A stretch of DNA of 64,000 nucleotides from contig NZ_FXLP01000004.1 in NCBI RefSeq assembly GCF_900176605.1, positions 620,001 to 684,000 on the forward strand, read 5' to 3'. A model generated the notes under the pieces. That model was not told the origin of the DNA and did no database searches. It saw only the letters and a program-made list of their open reading frames with translations. The DNA comes from Peptoniphilus vaginalis (lineage in GTDB: Bacteria > Bacillota > Clostridia > Tissierellales > Peptoniphilaceae). Positions 43,441 through 51,451 of the stretch are shown piece after piece (positions within the stretch are counted from its first letter, which is position 1; every line of letters starts with the position of its first letter). The translations under genes and the position numbers were made by a program.

Positions 43441-44229
43441 ATGATAAACTATAGCTTATTACAAAATAAAATAGAAAATATAGTTGAAGAAAGTTCTGCA
43501 AATATTTCTGTGTCTTTTTACGACCTAGACCTTGAAGAAGGTTTTTCCACAGATGGAGATAAACAAGTACCCTCAGCAAGTATGATAAAACTTTTGATTT
43601 TGTTAAAGGCCTTCTACGAATGCGATAAGGGAAAACTCAATCTTGAAGACATCATAAGTCTTGATGACTATGAAAGAGTTGAGGGATCAGGGATATTAAA
43701 GGAACTTTATAGGAACCACAAATTTTCTATAAGAGAGCTCTTGACTCTTATGATAATAGTAAGTGACAACACAGCCACAAATATTTTAATAGACCTTCTT
43801 GGAAGAGATGAAATAAATAAAATTGGTCATGAACTTGGACTTGAGAAGACAATTCTTCAGAGAAAGATGATGGACTCTCTTGCAAAGGAAAAGGGACTGG
43901 ACAATTTTACTTCTTCTAATGAAATTTTAAAAATTTTAAAAATGATTTATGAGAAGGACTTTATTAATGAAGACTACTCTCAGCTTGCCCTTGATATTCT
44001 ATTGAGGCAGCAGGAAAGAGATAGGCTTCAAAGATATCTTCCTGAAGATTTAAAAATTGCAAACAAAAGTGGCGACTTGGATAATTTGGAAAACGACGGT
44101 GGAATATTTTTTACAAAAAATAAAAATTACATCCTTGTTGTTTTAGTAAACCAAGCAGAGTCCAATGTCCTTGCCAAAGAAATCATAGGCGAGATTTCTC
44201 TAAAAATCTATAATGAAATTGGAGAATAA
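43441..44229 (+). CDS. Class A beta-lactamase-like serine hydrolase
   Basis: 262 residues. SxxK motif SMIK (Ser47, Lys50), SDN motif (108-110) and KSG triad (209-211) in the order and spacing of class A beta-lactamases. No signal peptide, and the ExxLN loop glutamate is not clear, so it is more likely a cytoplasmic peptidase/amidase-type hydrolase acting in the dipeptide operon than a resistance enzyme. Start ATG 43441 has only a weak AAAGAAAG site. Confidence 0.85.
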   Translation: MINYSLLQNKIENIVEESSANISVSFYDLDLEEGFSTDGDKQVPSASMIKLLILLKAFYECDKGKLNLEDIISLDDYERVEGSGILKELYRNHKFSIRELLTLMIIVSDNTATNILIDLLGRDEINKIGHELGLEKTILQRKMMDSLAKEKGLDNFTSSNEILKILKMIYEKDFINEDYSQLALDILLRQQERDRLQRYLPEDLKIANKSGDLDNLENDGGIFFTKNKNYILVVLVNQAESNVLAKEIIGEISLKIYNEIGE

Positions 44230-44230
44230 G

Positions 44231-44533
44231 ATGAAGAATACTTTATATCTCACAGGAGAAGCTAGGACAGGTTCAGACAATGCCATCACAAAAATTTATG
44301 GAGTATTTTACTTGGCCTTTGAAGTGGATGAAGATGGAAAAATTATTGATTCAGATAGCAATGCAACCCTTGAATTAACTCGCAAGTTTATAAAGGATAT
44401 TTTTGCTGACAAAAATATAAAGGATCAGGAAGCAATCACAAGTGAAATACAAAGAAGATACAAGGCTTCTTCTACCAAGGCAATAATCACTGCCTACAAG
44501 GATGCCTTGCAGAGATATAAAAATTTAAAATAA
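44231..44533 (+). CDS. DUF3870 family protein
   Basis: 100 residues from ATG 44231, 1 bp after the previous stop and 8 bp after TTGGAGA; the longer frame lies inside the preceding gene. Pattern YLTGEARTGSDNAIT, FEVDEDGKIIDSDSNATL, and RRYKASSTKAIITAYKDAL fits DUF3870, small proteins found beside peptide and amino-acid catabolism genes. Function unknown. Confidence 0.8.
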   Translation: MKNTLYLTGEARTGSDNAITKIYGVFYLAFEVDEDGKIIDSDSNATLELTRKFIKDIFADKNIKDQEAITSEIQRRYKASSTKAIITAYKDALQRYKNLK

Positions 44534-44539
44534 GACCTA

Positions 44540-44571
44540 ACTACCCTTTCGCTAGAGAGGGTAGTTTTTTT
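44540..44571 (+). terminator. Terminator of the dipeptide epimerase operon
   Basis: ACTACCCT/AGGGTAGT stem with a ten-base loop followed by seven T. Confidence 0.9.
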
Positions 44572-44721
44572 GCTCACTTTTTGATCTATGTAATAATAAA
44601 AAATTTTAACTCACAAAGGATTTATAAATTAAATTTCAAAAGACAAACTCATTAAACTTAAAAAATAAATTTTAAAAACTTATACAAGTCCACTTACTAA
44701 TAATTAGTTTAAAAACTTCAC

Positions 44722-44750
44722 AAAAAAAAAGAGGGACTAGCCCTCTTTAA
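44722..44750 (-). terminator. Terminator of the lipoprotein gene
   Basis: On the minus strand AAAGAGGG/CCCTCTTT with loop CTAGT, followed by nine T. Confidence 0.9.
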
Positions 44751-44765
44751 AAATTAAAATTTATC

Positions 44766-45389
44766 TTACTTATCTTTTTCTATAAGCTTGCCTGACTCCA
44801 AATCGTACTTATAAGTTATATCTTTCTTTCCCTTTACAACTTCAACATTAGCCACATATTTGCCGTCATCAAGTTCAACTCCGTATTCGCCAGCTTCATA
44901 GCCTTGACCTGCGTCCTTTAAAGCTTCTTCCATGAACTTGTCAATTGATTCAAACATTGCAAGTTGAATGTCGGCTGTCTTGTCTGATGTCTTTTCTGTC
45001 TTGGATTCGTTTTTAACAATCTCACCTGTCACTGCGTCTACTGTAATTTCGTATTCATTTTTTGCATCATAACCTTTAACCTTGTAGTAGGCCTTGCCAT
45101 CTTCAACTTCAAGTTTGAAGGATTCAACCTTTGCATCAGCGTGAATTTTTTTAAAGCCGTCAAAGGCTATTCCCCTATCTAAGTTTGCAACAGCACCCTT
45201 ATTTATAGCAGTCTCTTCCTTAGTTTGTGCATCAGCCTTGTTCTTGCTTGCATTTTTATTTGCACTTGCTTCAACTGCTGCATTATTTTTTGCATTAGGA
45301 GCATCTGCCTTTTCATTCTTTGGACCACAAGCAGTAAGTGTTAGTGCAAGTCCTAGTCCAAGTGTTGTCATTAAAATTTTTTTGTTCAT
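44766..45389 (-). CDS. Lipoprotein with PepSY-like domains
   Basis: 207 residues. Signal peptide with lipobox LTAC (Cys21), then a low-complexity Ala/Asn/Lys linker. Two beta-rich PepSY-type repeats follow (YYKVKGYDAKNEYEITVDAV and YVANVEVVKGKKDITYKYDL). Anchored outside the membrane. PepSY domains often modulate proteases; the actual role is unknown. Monocistronic, with ribosome binding site CGGAGG. Confidence 0.85.
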   Translation of the reverse strand: MNKKILMTTLGLGLALTLTACGPKNEKADAPNAKNNAAVEASANKNASKNKADAQTKEETAINKGAVANLDRGIAFDGFKKIHADAKVESFKLEVEDGKAYYKVKGYDAKNEYEITVDAVTGEIVKNESKTEKTSDKTADIQLAMFESIDKFMEEALKDAGQGYEAGEYGVELDDGKYVANVEVVKGKKDITYKYDLESGKLIEKDK

Positions 45390-45516
45390 TATATTCCTCC
45401 GATTAAAGTGTATTTAATTTTGCCTACACTTATTCTACCCGAAAAGGGGACTTATAAGCAATTGTAAAAGCATGAAATATTGTAAATAAACGTATAGCAA
45501 ACTAACAACTTTATGG

Positions 45517-45522
45517 TATAAT
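45517..45522 (+). promoter_or_regulatory. -10 box of the second GntR gene
   Basis: TATAAT overlaps the first ATG of the longer reading frame, so translation must start further on. The -35 is weak. Confidence 0.55.
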
Positions 45523-45583
45523 GAAAAAAAGAAAATTTCTTAGACTAAGGGAAAACATTTTTAGCAATCAGGAGGTGAGATTT

Positions 45584-46252
45584 TTGGGTGTAAAAGCTAA
45601 TAAAAAGTCTCTTAGCAATATGGTTTATTGGGATTTAAAAGAAAAAATCTTGAAGAATATATTACTTCCAGGAGACAAGCTTATTGAGATGGAAATCGCT
45701 TCTAAACTTGATGTTTCTAGGACACCAGTGAGAGAAGCCCTTAAAAAGCTGGAGAAGGATGGCCTTGTTACTAGCTTTCCAAGAAAGTCTTTTATTGTTT
45801 CAAAGATTTCTGTTAAAGAAGCCAAGAATCTTTATATCGTTAGAAAATCCTTAGAACCTCTTTGCGTTGAACTTTTGGCAGAGAAGGGCTTAACAGATAA
45901 GACCAAATACTTCGAGGAGGTCAACGAAGATCTTAGGATTGCAATTGAAAATGGCGAAGAAGAACTTTCCCAAAATTTAATTATTGAATGGAATATGGCT
46001 CTTGTAAAGTCACTTAACAATGAAATTCTCATTGAAATAATGACTATGATCAACAAGAGACTTTATAGGTTTGGTAACTTTATATTCAGAGACAAGAAAA
46101 ATTACAATAGACACTATGATAACTTGCAAAGAATTTATAAACTAATCGAAGAGAAAAAACCTAAGGAAGCTAGGAAGGCTAGCGAGAGAACAATAGAGAT
46201 AATTTACGAGATGTTTGAGGAGCAAGCTGATTATAGAATGTTTAGAAAATAA
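45584..46252 (+). CDS. GntR-family (FadR/FCD) transcriptional regulator
   Basis: 222 residues from TTG 45584, six bases after AGGAGGTG; the frame extends to an ATG at 45521 but that codon overlaps the -10 box. Winged helix MEIASKLDVSRTPVREALKK, LEKDGLVTSFPRKSFIVS; helical FCD-like C-terminal domain. No adjacent operon indicates its target. Distinct from the GntR at 36811. Confidence 0.85.
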   Translation: MGVKANKKSLSNMVYWDLKEKILKNILLPGDKLIEMEIASKLDVSRTPVREALKKLEKDGLVTSFPRKSFIVSKISVKEAKNLYIVRKSLEPLCVELLAEKGLTDKTKYFEEVNEDLRIAIENGEEELSQNLIIEWNMALVKSLNNEILIEIMTMINKRLYRFGNFIFRDKKNYNRHYDNLQRIYKLIEEKKPKEARKASERTIEIIYEMFEEQADYRMFRK

Positions 46253-46256
46253 TTAA

Positions 46257-46284
46257 AAAAACACTTGACAGGAGTGTTTTTTTT
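46257..46284 (+). terminator. Terminator of the second GntR gene
   Basis: AAACACT/AGTGTTT stem followed by eight T. Confidence 0.85.
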
Positions 46285-46334
46285 AATTATAATTATTTTT
46301 GTTGTACTGATGGTACAAACAAATTAATATTTAT

Positions 46335-46410
46335 GCACCTTTAGCTCAGTTGGTAGAGCAACTGACTCTTAATCAGTGGGCCTACGGTTCGAGTCCGTAA
46401 AGGTGCACCA
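46335..46410 (+). tRNA. tRNA-Lys (anticodon CTT)
   Basis: 76 nt with acceptor GCACCTT/AAGGTGC, D-arm AGCTCAGTTGGTAGAGC, anticodon loop CTCTTAA giving CTT, T-loop GGTTCGAGTCC and encoded CCA. All four stems pair. Confidence 0.97.
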
Positions 46411-46415
46411 TTTGA

Positions 46416-46447
46416 AAGCCTGTGAATATAATGTTCACAGGCTTTTT
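46416..46447 (+). terminator. Terminator after tRNA-Lys
   Basis: AAGCCTGTGAA/TTCACAGGCTT stem with loop TATAATG and a T tract. Confidence 0.9.
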
Positions 46448-46623
46448 GCTTTATTTTTTTAAATACATAAAATTCGCCTGAATTTGCTTGAATGTTGGTG
46501 GCTGCACAGAAACTTTAGGCAAATTTATTTTAATTTGAAAATCTTGAAGGCATTAGAGAAAGTCAATTTGGTAGATTAAAAGACGTGAAAGTGGAAGAAG
46601 AAGCTTTAAATTCAAGTCTCACA

Positions 46624-46653
46624 TTGACACTACGTAATAACACGTGATAAAAT
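46624..46653 (+). promoter_or_regulatory. Promoter of hicAB
   Basis: TTGACA (46624-46629), 18-nt spacer, TAAAAT (46648-46653). The spacer holds two ACGT tetramers, possible HicB binding sites. The 46448-46620 stretch before it shows no clear gene. Confidence 0.65.
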
Positions 46654-46677
46654 AAAGCTGTCAGGAGGTAGGTATAC

Positions 46678-46863
46678 ATGCCGATGACACAAGATGAAAT
46701 GGTCAAGCTACTAAGAAAAAAGGGTTTCGAAGTAGTTAAAGGTGGAAAGGGTAGTCATGTAAAAATGATAAAGCCTGGCATCAAAAGACCAATCATTATT
46801 CCACATGGGGAGCTTCAAAAGGGTACCGAACGTGGAATACTAAAAGAGGCAGGGCTGAAATAG
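46678..46863 (+). CDS. hicA: HicA-type mRNA interferase toxin
   Basis: 61 residues. Double-stranded-RNA-binding-like HicA fold: MTQDEMVKLLRKKGFEVVKG, GGKGSHVKM with the catalytic His, and PIIIPHGELQKGT, GILKEAGL. Cuts mRNA when free of its antitoxin. Ribosome binding site AGGAGG. Followed by hicB, the usual toxin-first order. Confidence 0.93.
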   Translation: MPMTQDEMVKLLRKKGFEVVKGGKGSHVKMIKPGIKRPIIIPHGELQKGTERGILKEAGLK

Positions 46864-46895
46864 CCCTACTTCTTATAATTAGAGAGGTGATAATT

Positions 46896-47336
46896 ATGTT
46901 AGTTTCTTATCCAGCTATATTTTATTATAGTCCAGAAGAGAAAGGTTACTATGTTTATATGCCAGACATTGAAGGGGCAGGAACTCAAGGTAATTCAATA
47001 GAGGAAGCTTTGTTAATGGCTAGCGACTACTTGGGAATAATGGCGAGCTCTATAATAGAAGGCGGAGATACTTTGCCAAAACAATCAGCCATAAGTGACA
47101 TATCTATTGAAGATAATTTTCCCTTTAAAGATGATGAGGAATTTGATGGGTTCTATGATTATTCAAAGTCCTTTATTTCTCTTGTCTATGTTGATTTAAA
47201 GGATTATTTGGGAAGCCAGGAGCTTGTGAAAAAGACCTTATCTATACCCAAGTGGAGTAATGATCTAGGGAATAAATTGAATTTAAATTTTTCTAAGCTA
47301 CTAACTGAAGCTATTGTAAATATCGCCAAGAATTAA
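46896..47336 (+). CDS. hicB: HicB-type antitoxin
   Basis: 146 residues from ATG 46896, with GAGAGGTG upstream (a GTG nine bases earlier overlaps that site). N-terminal HicB pattern YPAIFYYSPEEKGYYVYMPD, GAGTQGNSIEEALLMASDYL, then a C-terminal region ending in a helical segment (LNFSKLLTEAIVNIAKN) that may bind DNA. Neutralises HicA and probably represses the operon. Confidence 0.92.
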   Translation: MLVSYPAIFYYSPEEKGYYVYMPDIEGAGTQGNSIEEALLMASDYLGIMASSIIEGGDTLPKQSAISDISIEDNFPFKDDEEFDGFYDYSKSFISLVYVDLKDYLGSQELVKKTLSIPKWSNDLGNKLNLNFSKLLTEAIVNIAKN

Positions 47337-47356
47337 AAATAAAATACTAATACCAA

Positions 47357-47384
47357 AGCACTCTTTTTATAAGGGTGTTTTTTA
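47357..47384 (+). terminator. Weak terminator of hicAB
   Basis: GCACTC/GGGTGT short stem (one G-T pair) followed by six T. Confidence 0.6.
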
Positions 47385-47450
47385 ATTTATGAGGATATTA
47401 ATCAAGATACAAAATATAAATTTACTGAATTATAGAAAGTGTAGTTAGTA

Positions 47451-47624
47451 TTGATTCAAAAACAAATAAGACAAAGTAAAATAATCGAGATTAACAAGGT
47501 GCTTAACTTGATAGCTGGTGACATAGATATGTTTCGTTCTACCATGGAAAAGATTGTAGACCTCTCTGGCTTTGAAGTAAACTTTCACCAAGTAGACATA
47601 AAAGATTTAGAAAAATATAGGTAA
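47451..47624 (+). pseudogene. Short orphan reading frame, probably a gene fragment
   Basis: 57 codons from TTG 47451 to TAA 47624. The peptide (NKVLNLIAGDIDMFRSTMEK, then DLSGFEVNFHQVDIKDL) has normal coding composition but no ribosome binding site and no match I recognise. It ends just before the coaX terminator. Either a remnant or a small unknown gene. Confidence 0.35.
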
Positions 47625-47626
47625 CG

Positions 47627-47658
47627 AAAAAAGGCTTCACAATTATGAAGCCTTTTTT
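47627..47658. terminator. Bidirectional terminator at the coaX 3' end
   Basis: AAAAAAGGCTTCA/TGAAGCCTTTTTT with a six-base loop; T tracts on both strands. It overlaps the last codons of coaX. Confidence 0.88.
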
Positions 47659-48425
47659 GTATTTAAGTCGTAAATAATTTTAAGTCCGTAGATGCCTAGG
47701 TATTCTTCTCTTATTAAGTCGTACTTACATAAGTTTAAGAGATGAGCATAGGGACCAGTGATTAAAATATTTGTATTTTCTTTATTAAGTGAATAGCCTT
47801 CTACTATCTCATCAATAATGCCCATGACTGCCTTCTTGTAGGCGAAGAAGAGTCCAGCCTGAATTGCCTTTTCAGTATTTTTTCCAATTATGTCATCAGG
47901 CCTTTTTATTTCTACGTGGGGAAGCTTGGCGCTCCCTCTCACAAGTGAATCTTGAAGCAAGTTGATTCCTGGCAGGATTAGTCCTCCTAGGAATTCTTTT
48001 TTTGCATTGATATAGTCAACTGTTGTAATTGATGATGCAGAAACTATTATTATGTTGCCTTTGTATTTTCTTGTGGCGGCAACAGCCCTTATAATTCTGT
48101 CTGACCCAACTTCTCTTGGGCTCTCACACTTTATATTTAAACCAGTCTTGACTCCAGCAGAAATAAAAATTGGTTTCTTGCCAATGAGTTCTCTTCCTAT
48201 CATCTCATAGGAAGATGATAGCTCTGGCACAACATTTGAAATTATAATTTCTTGTATGTCAGAAAGTTTTATATTTTTATCCATTAAGATGAGCTTAATC
48301 ATTAATTTAATTTCTACAACAGACCTGTTCTTGTCAGTTGTAATGGAAAACTTATCAACTAACTCCTCTTGGTCAAAGACTCCAAAGTCTGTTGTCCTAT
48401 TATCTATATCAATTGCAAGTAACAT
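47643..48425 (-). CDS. coaX: Type III pantothenate kinase
   Basis: 260 residues. Phosphorylates pantothenate, the first step of coenzyme A synthesis. ASKHA-fold: N-terminal LLAIDIDNRTTDFG phosphate loop, VGSDRIIRAVAATRK, VSASSITTVDYI and GGLILPGINLLQDSL, all matching CoaX. The start ATG is 1 bp after the stop of the membrane-protein gene upstream, suggesting a two-gene vitamin B5 uptake and activation operon. Confidence 0.92.
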   Translation of the reverse strand: MLLAIDIDNRTTDFGVFDQEELVDKFSITTDKNRSVVEIKLMIKLILMDKNIKLSDIQEIIISNVVPELSSSYEMIGRELIGKKPIFISAGVKTGLNIKCESPREVGSDRIIRAVAATRKYKGNIIIVSASSITTVDYINAKKEFLGGLILPGINLLQDSLVRGSAKLPHVEIKRPDDIIGKNTEKAIQAGLFFAYKKAVMGIIDEIVEGYSLNKENTNILITGPYAHLLNLCKYDLIREEYLGIYGLKIIYDLNTKKAS

Positions 48426-48426
48426 A

Positions 48427-49176
48427 TTAACCCCTTCTTGATTTCAAAGCTTTTATAACTGCTGTAGTGATAATAACAGATAGGATGGCTTCAGGTATTC
48501 CTGATGTAACTGATACACCAAGGATTGCAGATTTTGCATTTTCTAGTGGTATGTTAAGAGCTTCAACATATCTCTTGGCATAGATTACATAAATTCCACC
48601 AAGGACTAGGACTGTGTTAGTCATTGATCCAACAAAGGCGCCTATGGCAATAGGGAAGTCCTTCTCACTTGACTTGAAAGAATAAACTAAAAAGCCTAGG
48701 CAAAGGGCAAGAAGTATTACTACAAAAGTAATATTTAGTGTTGACCCACCGCTTGTTATATTCTTGTAGAGTAAGTAAGCTAAGAAAATTGAAATTAGTC
48801 CCCAAAGTCCCTTAGTTAAGTTTCTCAAGTTCTTGTCCTCTAGCTTCTTCATTGCAGCGAAAGAGTAGTAGGAAGTTATCCCAATTAAGACTCTTGGCAA
48901 GATAGAGATTAGTGGATTGTAAAAGACAAAGGCAACGGGACTTGCATTTCTTAAAATTGCATTTAAGAGTGATGACACTCCAAAGATAAGTCCAACCATG
49001 GCTCCTACAAAAGGTCCCTCTGCTATGGCACCAATAATTACTGGTATGTGCATAGTAGTTGCGTTGATAACCCCAAGTGGAATTAGTCCAAGGGGAGTGA
49101 GACTAAGAACAACTGTGATGGCACCAAGCATGGCAGCTATCACTAGCCTTCTGTTACGTTCAGTGTTTCGATTCAT
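48427..49176 (-). CDS. ECF transporter S component, probably for pantothenate
   Basis: 249 residues, about six membrane segments, N-terminal RRLVIAAMLGAITVVLSLTP typical of ECF substrate-binding components, and MHIPVIIGAIAEGPFVGAMV. Vitamin specificity is inferred from being directly upstream of coaX in an operon (PanT role). The shared energising module is not in this window. Ribosome binding site CGGAGGTAA. Confidence 0.82.
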   Translation of the reverse strand: MNRNTERNRRLVIAAMLGAITVVLSLTPLGLIPLGVINATTMHIPVIIGAIAEGPFVGAMVGLIFGVSSLLNAILRNASPVAFVFYNPLISILPRVLIGITSYYSFAAMKKLEDKNLRNLTKGLWGLISIFLAYLLYKNITSGGSTLNITFVVILLALCLGFLVYSFKSSEKDFPIAIGAFVGSMTNTVLVLGGIYVIYAKRYVEALNIPLENAKSAILGVSVTSGIPEAILSVIITTAVIKALKSRRG

Positions 49177-49229
49177 TTTTACCTCCGATAGGGTTCACAA
49201 GGATACCCTTCTTCTTCTTTGCATCAATT

Positions 49230-50192
49230 TTATTTGATGCTTTTATAACTTACAAGCCCTCCTGAATCCTCGGCTGAATAAATTGCATTGGCAATAGACC
49301 TTGAGATGGTCTTTGCAGCAAGAATTCCAACTAAATTTATGTCTGCTTCCACTTGGCCAGATGCAAGTGTAAAAATTGTATCTCCATCGTTCATGGTATG
49401 CACTGGGTTAATTGATCTTGCATATCCATCATGAGCCATTTGTGAGATCTTATTACAGTTTGCCTTAGTGAGCCTAGCATTTGTTGCCACAAGAGAAATT
49501 GTAGTGTTGGCAGGGCTAAATTGATTATAATTGTTTAGTTGCTTTTCGTAAAGGGCACAAGTGTCTAAAAATATTTTATTTTTTCTGTCGTAAACTCCTG
49601 CAATTCTTTTTCCTTCTTCGTAATCGAAAATATCTCCCAAGGCATTTAAGGCAACAATAGAAGAAACTACTAAGTCGCCAACTTTAATTGATGATTGACC
49701 TATGCCTGACTTCATAGCAAAGTCATTGCCCAAGATTTTTCCAACGCTGGCACCACAACCTGCTCCAAGGTTGCCCTGAGTCTTGTCATCTTCTCTTGCC
49801 TTTCTTGCAGCTTCATAGCCCATCTTAAAATCAGGTCTTACTTTTGCATCGCCTACTGCAAGGTCAAAGAGAACTGCACCGGGAACGATAGGGACTAGCC
49901 CAACTCCAACGTCGAAGCCTGATCCCTCTTCTTCCAAGAATTTCATAAGTCCACCACCAGCATCAAGTCCATAGGCAGAGCCACCAGTTAAAAAAACTCC
50001 GTGGACCTTTTGGACCAAGTTCTCTGCACGCAACAAATCTGTTTCACGAGTGCCAGGTCCTGCACCACGAACATCAACTCCTGCTGTAAAGCCTTCTGGG
50101 CAAAGAATGGCACTTGTCCCAGTTAGGGCGACTTCATCTTCTGCGTGGCCAAGCCTTATCCCCTTAACATCTGTCAAAAATCCCTCGTACAT
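49230..50192 (-). CDS. P1-family peptidase (DmpA/NylC-like N-terminal-nucleophile hydrolase)
   Basis: 320 residues from ATG 50192, which follows TTAGGAGG; the longer frame begins ten codons earlier without a site. Features: KGIRLGHAED at the start, VDVRGAGPGTRETDLL, GGSAYGLDAGGGLMKFLEE, GAGCGASVGK, and NTTISLVATN where the Thr after Asn is the expected autoprocessing nucleophile. Family members are aminopeptidases or amide hydrolases. Substrate unknown. Confidence 0.9.
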   Translation of the reverse strand: MYEGFLTDVKGIRLGHAEDEVALTGTSAILCPEGFTAGVDVRGAGPGTRETDLLRAENLVQKVHGVFLTGGSAYGLDAGGGLMKFLEEEGSGFDVGVGLVPIVPGAVLFDLAVGDAKVRPDFKMGYEAARKAREDDKTQGNLGAGCGASVGKILGNDFAMKSGIGQSSIKVGDLVVSSIVALNALGDIFDYEEGKRIAGVYDRKNKIFLDTCALYEKQLNNYNQFSPANTTISLVATNARLTKANCNKISQMAHDGYARSINPVHTMNDGDTIFTLASGQVEADINLVGILAAKTISRSIANAIYSAEDSGGLVSYKSIK

Positions 50193-50214
50193 ATTTCCTC
50201 CTAATTTATAAAAA

Positions 50215-50325
50215 GTTTTCAAGTCATAAAAAAGTTCTAACTAACAAAAATTTATCAAGTCACAAAAATTTATTAAGTCGTAAAAGGTCACTAAGTTATA
50301 AAAATTTACAAAGTCATAAAACTTA
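50215..50325. repeat. Degenerate 18-bp tandem repeats upstream of the P1 peptidase gene
   Basis: Units like AAAAATTTATCAAGTCAC recur about five times with changes (AAGTCA, AAGTCG, AAGTTA cores), between the peptidase start and the neighbouring terminator. Could be a protein-binding array or slippage product. Confidence 0.6.
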
Positions 50326-50345
50326 ATCACTTACAAAATAACAAA

Positions 50346-50372
50346 AAACCCCATCAAAGTCGATGAGGTAAA
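50346..50372 (-). terminator. Terminator of the TRIC/MTH1187 pair
   Basis: Minus strand CCTCATC/GATGGGG stem (one G-T pair) followed by six T. Confidence 0.8.
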
Positions 50373-50378
50373 AAAAAT

Positions 50379-50690
50379 TTATTTATTTTTTCTCTTTTCA
50401 TTAACAGATGTGACTTTATCCTTAAAAGTGTAATTCTTATCGCGTCTGTCGTCAACCTTAACAACAGAGTAGACCCTGTCTGCTCCAGATTCAAAAACAG
50501 ATTCTTGCATTCTTCTTATTACATCGTACAAAACCTTTAAATCCTTATGGGCAATTGTTGTGCCCATGGCATTAAGTTCATAAGTTAGTCCATCAACTTC
50601 GCCGATAGAGTCAAGGGCACCTGCAATATACTTGCTAACAGATGTTGTCTTTGTTCCTATAGGTATAAGTGTTAATTCTGCTACTGCCAT
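50379..50690 (-). CDS. MTH1187/YkoF-type thiamine-binding-like protein (DUF77)
   Basis: 103 residues from ATG 50690, seven bases after TAGGAGG; the longer frame starts in the upstream gene. Ferredoxin-like pattern VAELTLIPIGTKTTSVSKYI, YELNAMGTTIAHKDLKVLYD, RRMQESVFESGADRVYSVVK. Family members bind thiamine or its pyrimidine. Overlap-free neighbour of the TRIC channel gene, same strand. Confidence 0.85.
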   Translation of the reverse strand: MAVAELTLIPIGTKTTSVSKYIAGALDSIGEVDGLTYELNAMGTTIAHKDLKVLYDVIRRMQESVFESGADRVYSVVKVDDRRDKNYTFKDKVTSVNEKRKNK

Positions 50691-50700
50691 TATATTCCTC

Positions 50701-51348
50701 CTAGTCACTAATCTTTGGCAAGTTCCAATTTCTTTTCACTGCCAAGAGTCTAAATATTAAAACTGTAAAAAAACAAATTATCATGGAAACCTGGTCGCCT
50801 AAAAAATTTCTCGTGAGAAGAAAAATTATAGAGCCCAAGATGCAGGCGCCAGCATAAATTTGTTCCTTAAAGATGAAGGGGATAGTGCCTGCCAAGACGT
50901 CACGAATCATTCCACCGCCAACTCCTGTTATGGAACCGACAAAGATAAGCAAGAAGCTCTTGTCAAGTCCTAGTGAAAGGGCAGTTGCCATTCCGGTAAT
51001 AGTAAAGGAAGCAAGACCAATTGTGTCACTAATAATCATAAGCTCGTTCATAAAATTAATGACCTGTCTTGATTGAATATTTTTTCTGAAATAGAAAAAC
51101 ATAAAAACTAAAATTGAAAAGGCGGCTGATATGCTTGCGTTAGTTGAATTCTGAAACATCTTTGGTGGATTGATACCAAGGACCAAGTCACGAACGAAGC
51201 CTCCCCCAAGAGCTGTGACAAGACCCAAGACGGTAACACCAAGTATGTCCATCTTCTTCTTGCAACCAAGTATGGCACCAGAAATTGCAAAGGCAATTGT
51301 CCCGATGATGTCAAAGAATATATTGAACTCTAAATAATTTCCAATCAT
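50701..51348 (-). CDS. TRIC-family cation channel (UPF0126)
   Basis: 215 residues, seven hydrophobic helices in two repeats. Glycine signatures GGGFVRDLVLG and GGGMIRDVLAG mark the inverted-repeat channel fold of prokaryotic TRIC proteins. Physiological ion is probably K+ or Na+. Read leftward, directly upstream of the DUF77 gene, divergent from mtaD. Confidence 0.9.
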   Translation of the reverse strand: MIGNYLEFNIFFDIIGTIAFAISGAILGCKKKMDILGVTVLGLVTALGGGFVRDLVLGINPPKMFQNSTNASISAAFSILVFMFFYFRKNIQSRQVINFMNELMIISDTIGLASFTITGMATALSLGLDKSFLLIFVGSITGVGGGMIRDVLAGTIPFIFKEQIYAGACILGSIIFLLTRNFLGDQVSMIICFFTVLIFRLLAVKRNWNLPKISD

Positions 51349-51424
51349 AAGGTCATTATACCAAAGTTTAAATTTGTGGGAGGCGGAAATTTCAATAAAT
51401 TGAAAAAATTTTTTTAAATTTTGC

Positions 51425-51430
51425 TATAAT
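51425..51430 (+). promoter_or_regulatory. Extended -10 promoter of the mtaD operon
   Basis: TGCTATAAT is a perfect extended -10. A TTGAAA at 51400-51405 is 19 bp upstream, longer than ideal. Confidence 0.7.
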
Positions 51431-51451
51431 GTTAATAGTATTGGAGGGACT

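Noticed and set aside
43441-44229. Antibiotic-resistance beta-lactamase
   Set aside because: The SxxK, SDN and KSG motifs are there, but there is no signal peptide and the gene belongs to a dipeptide-use operon, so a resistance role is not supported.
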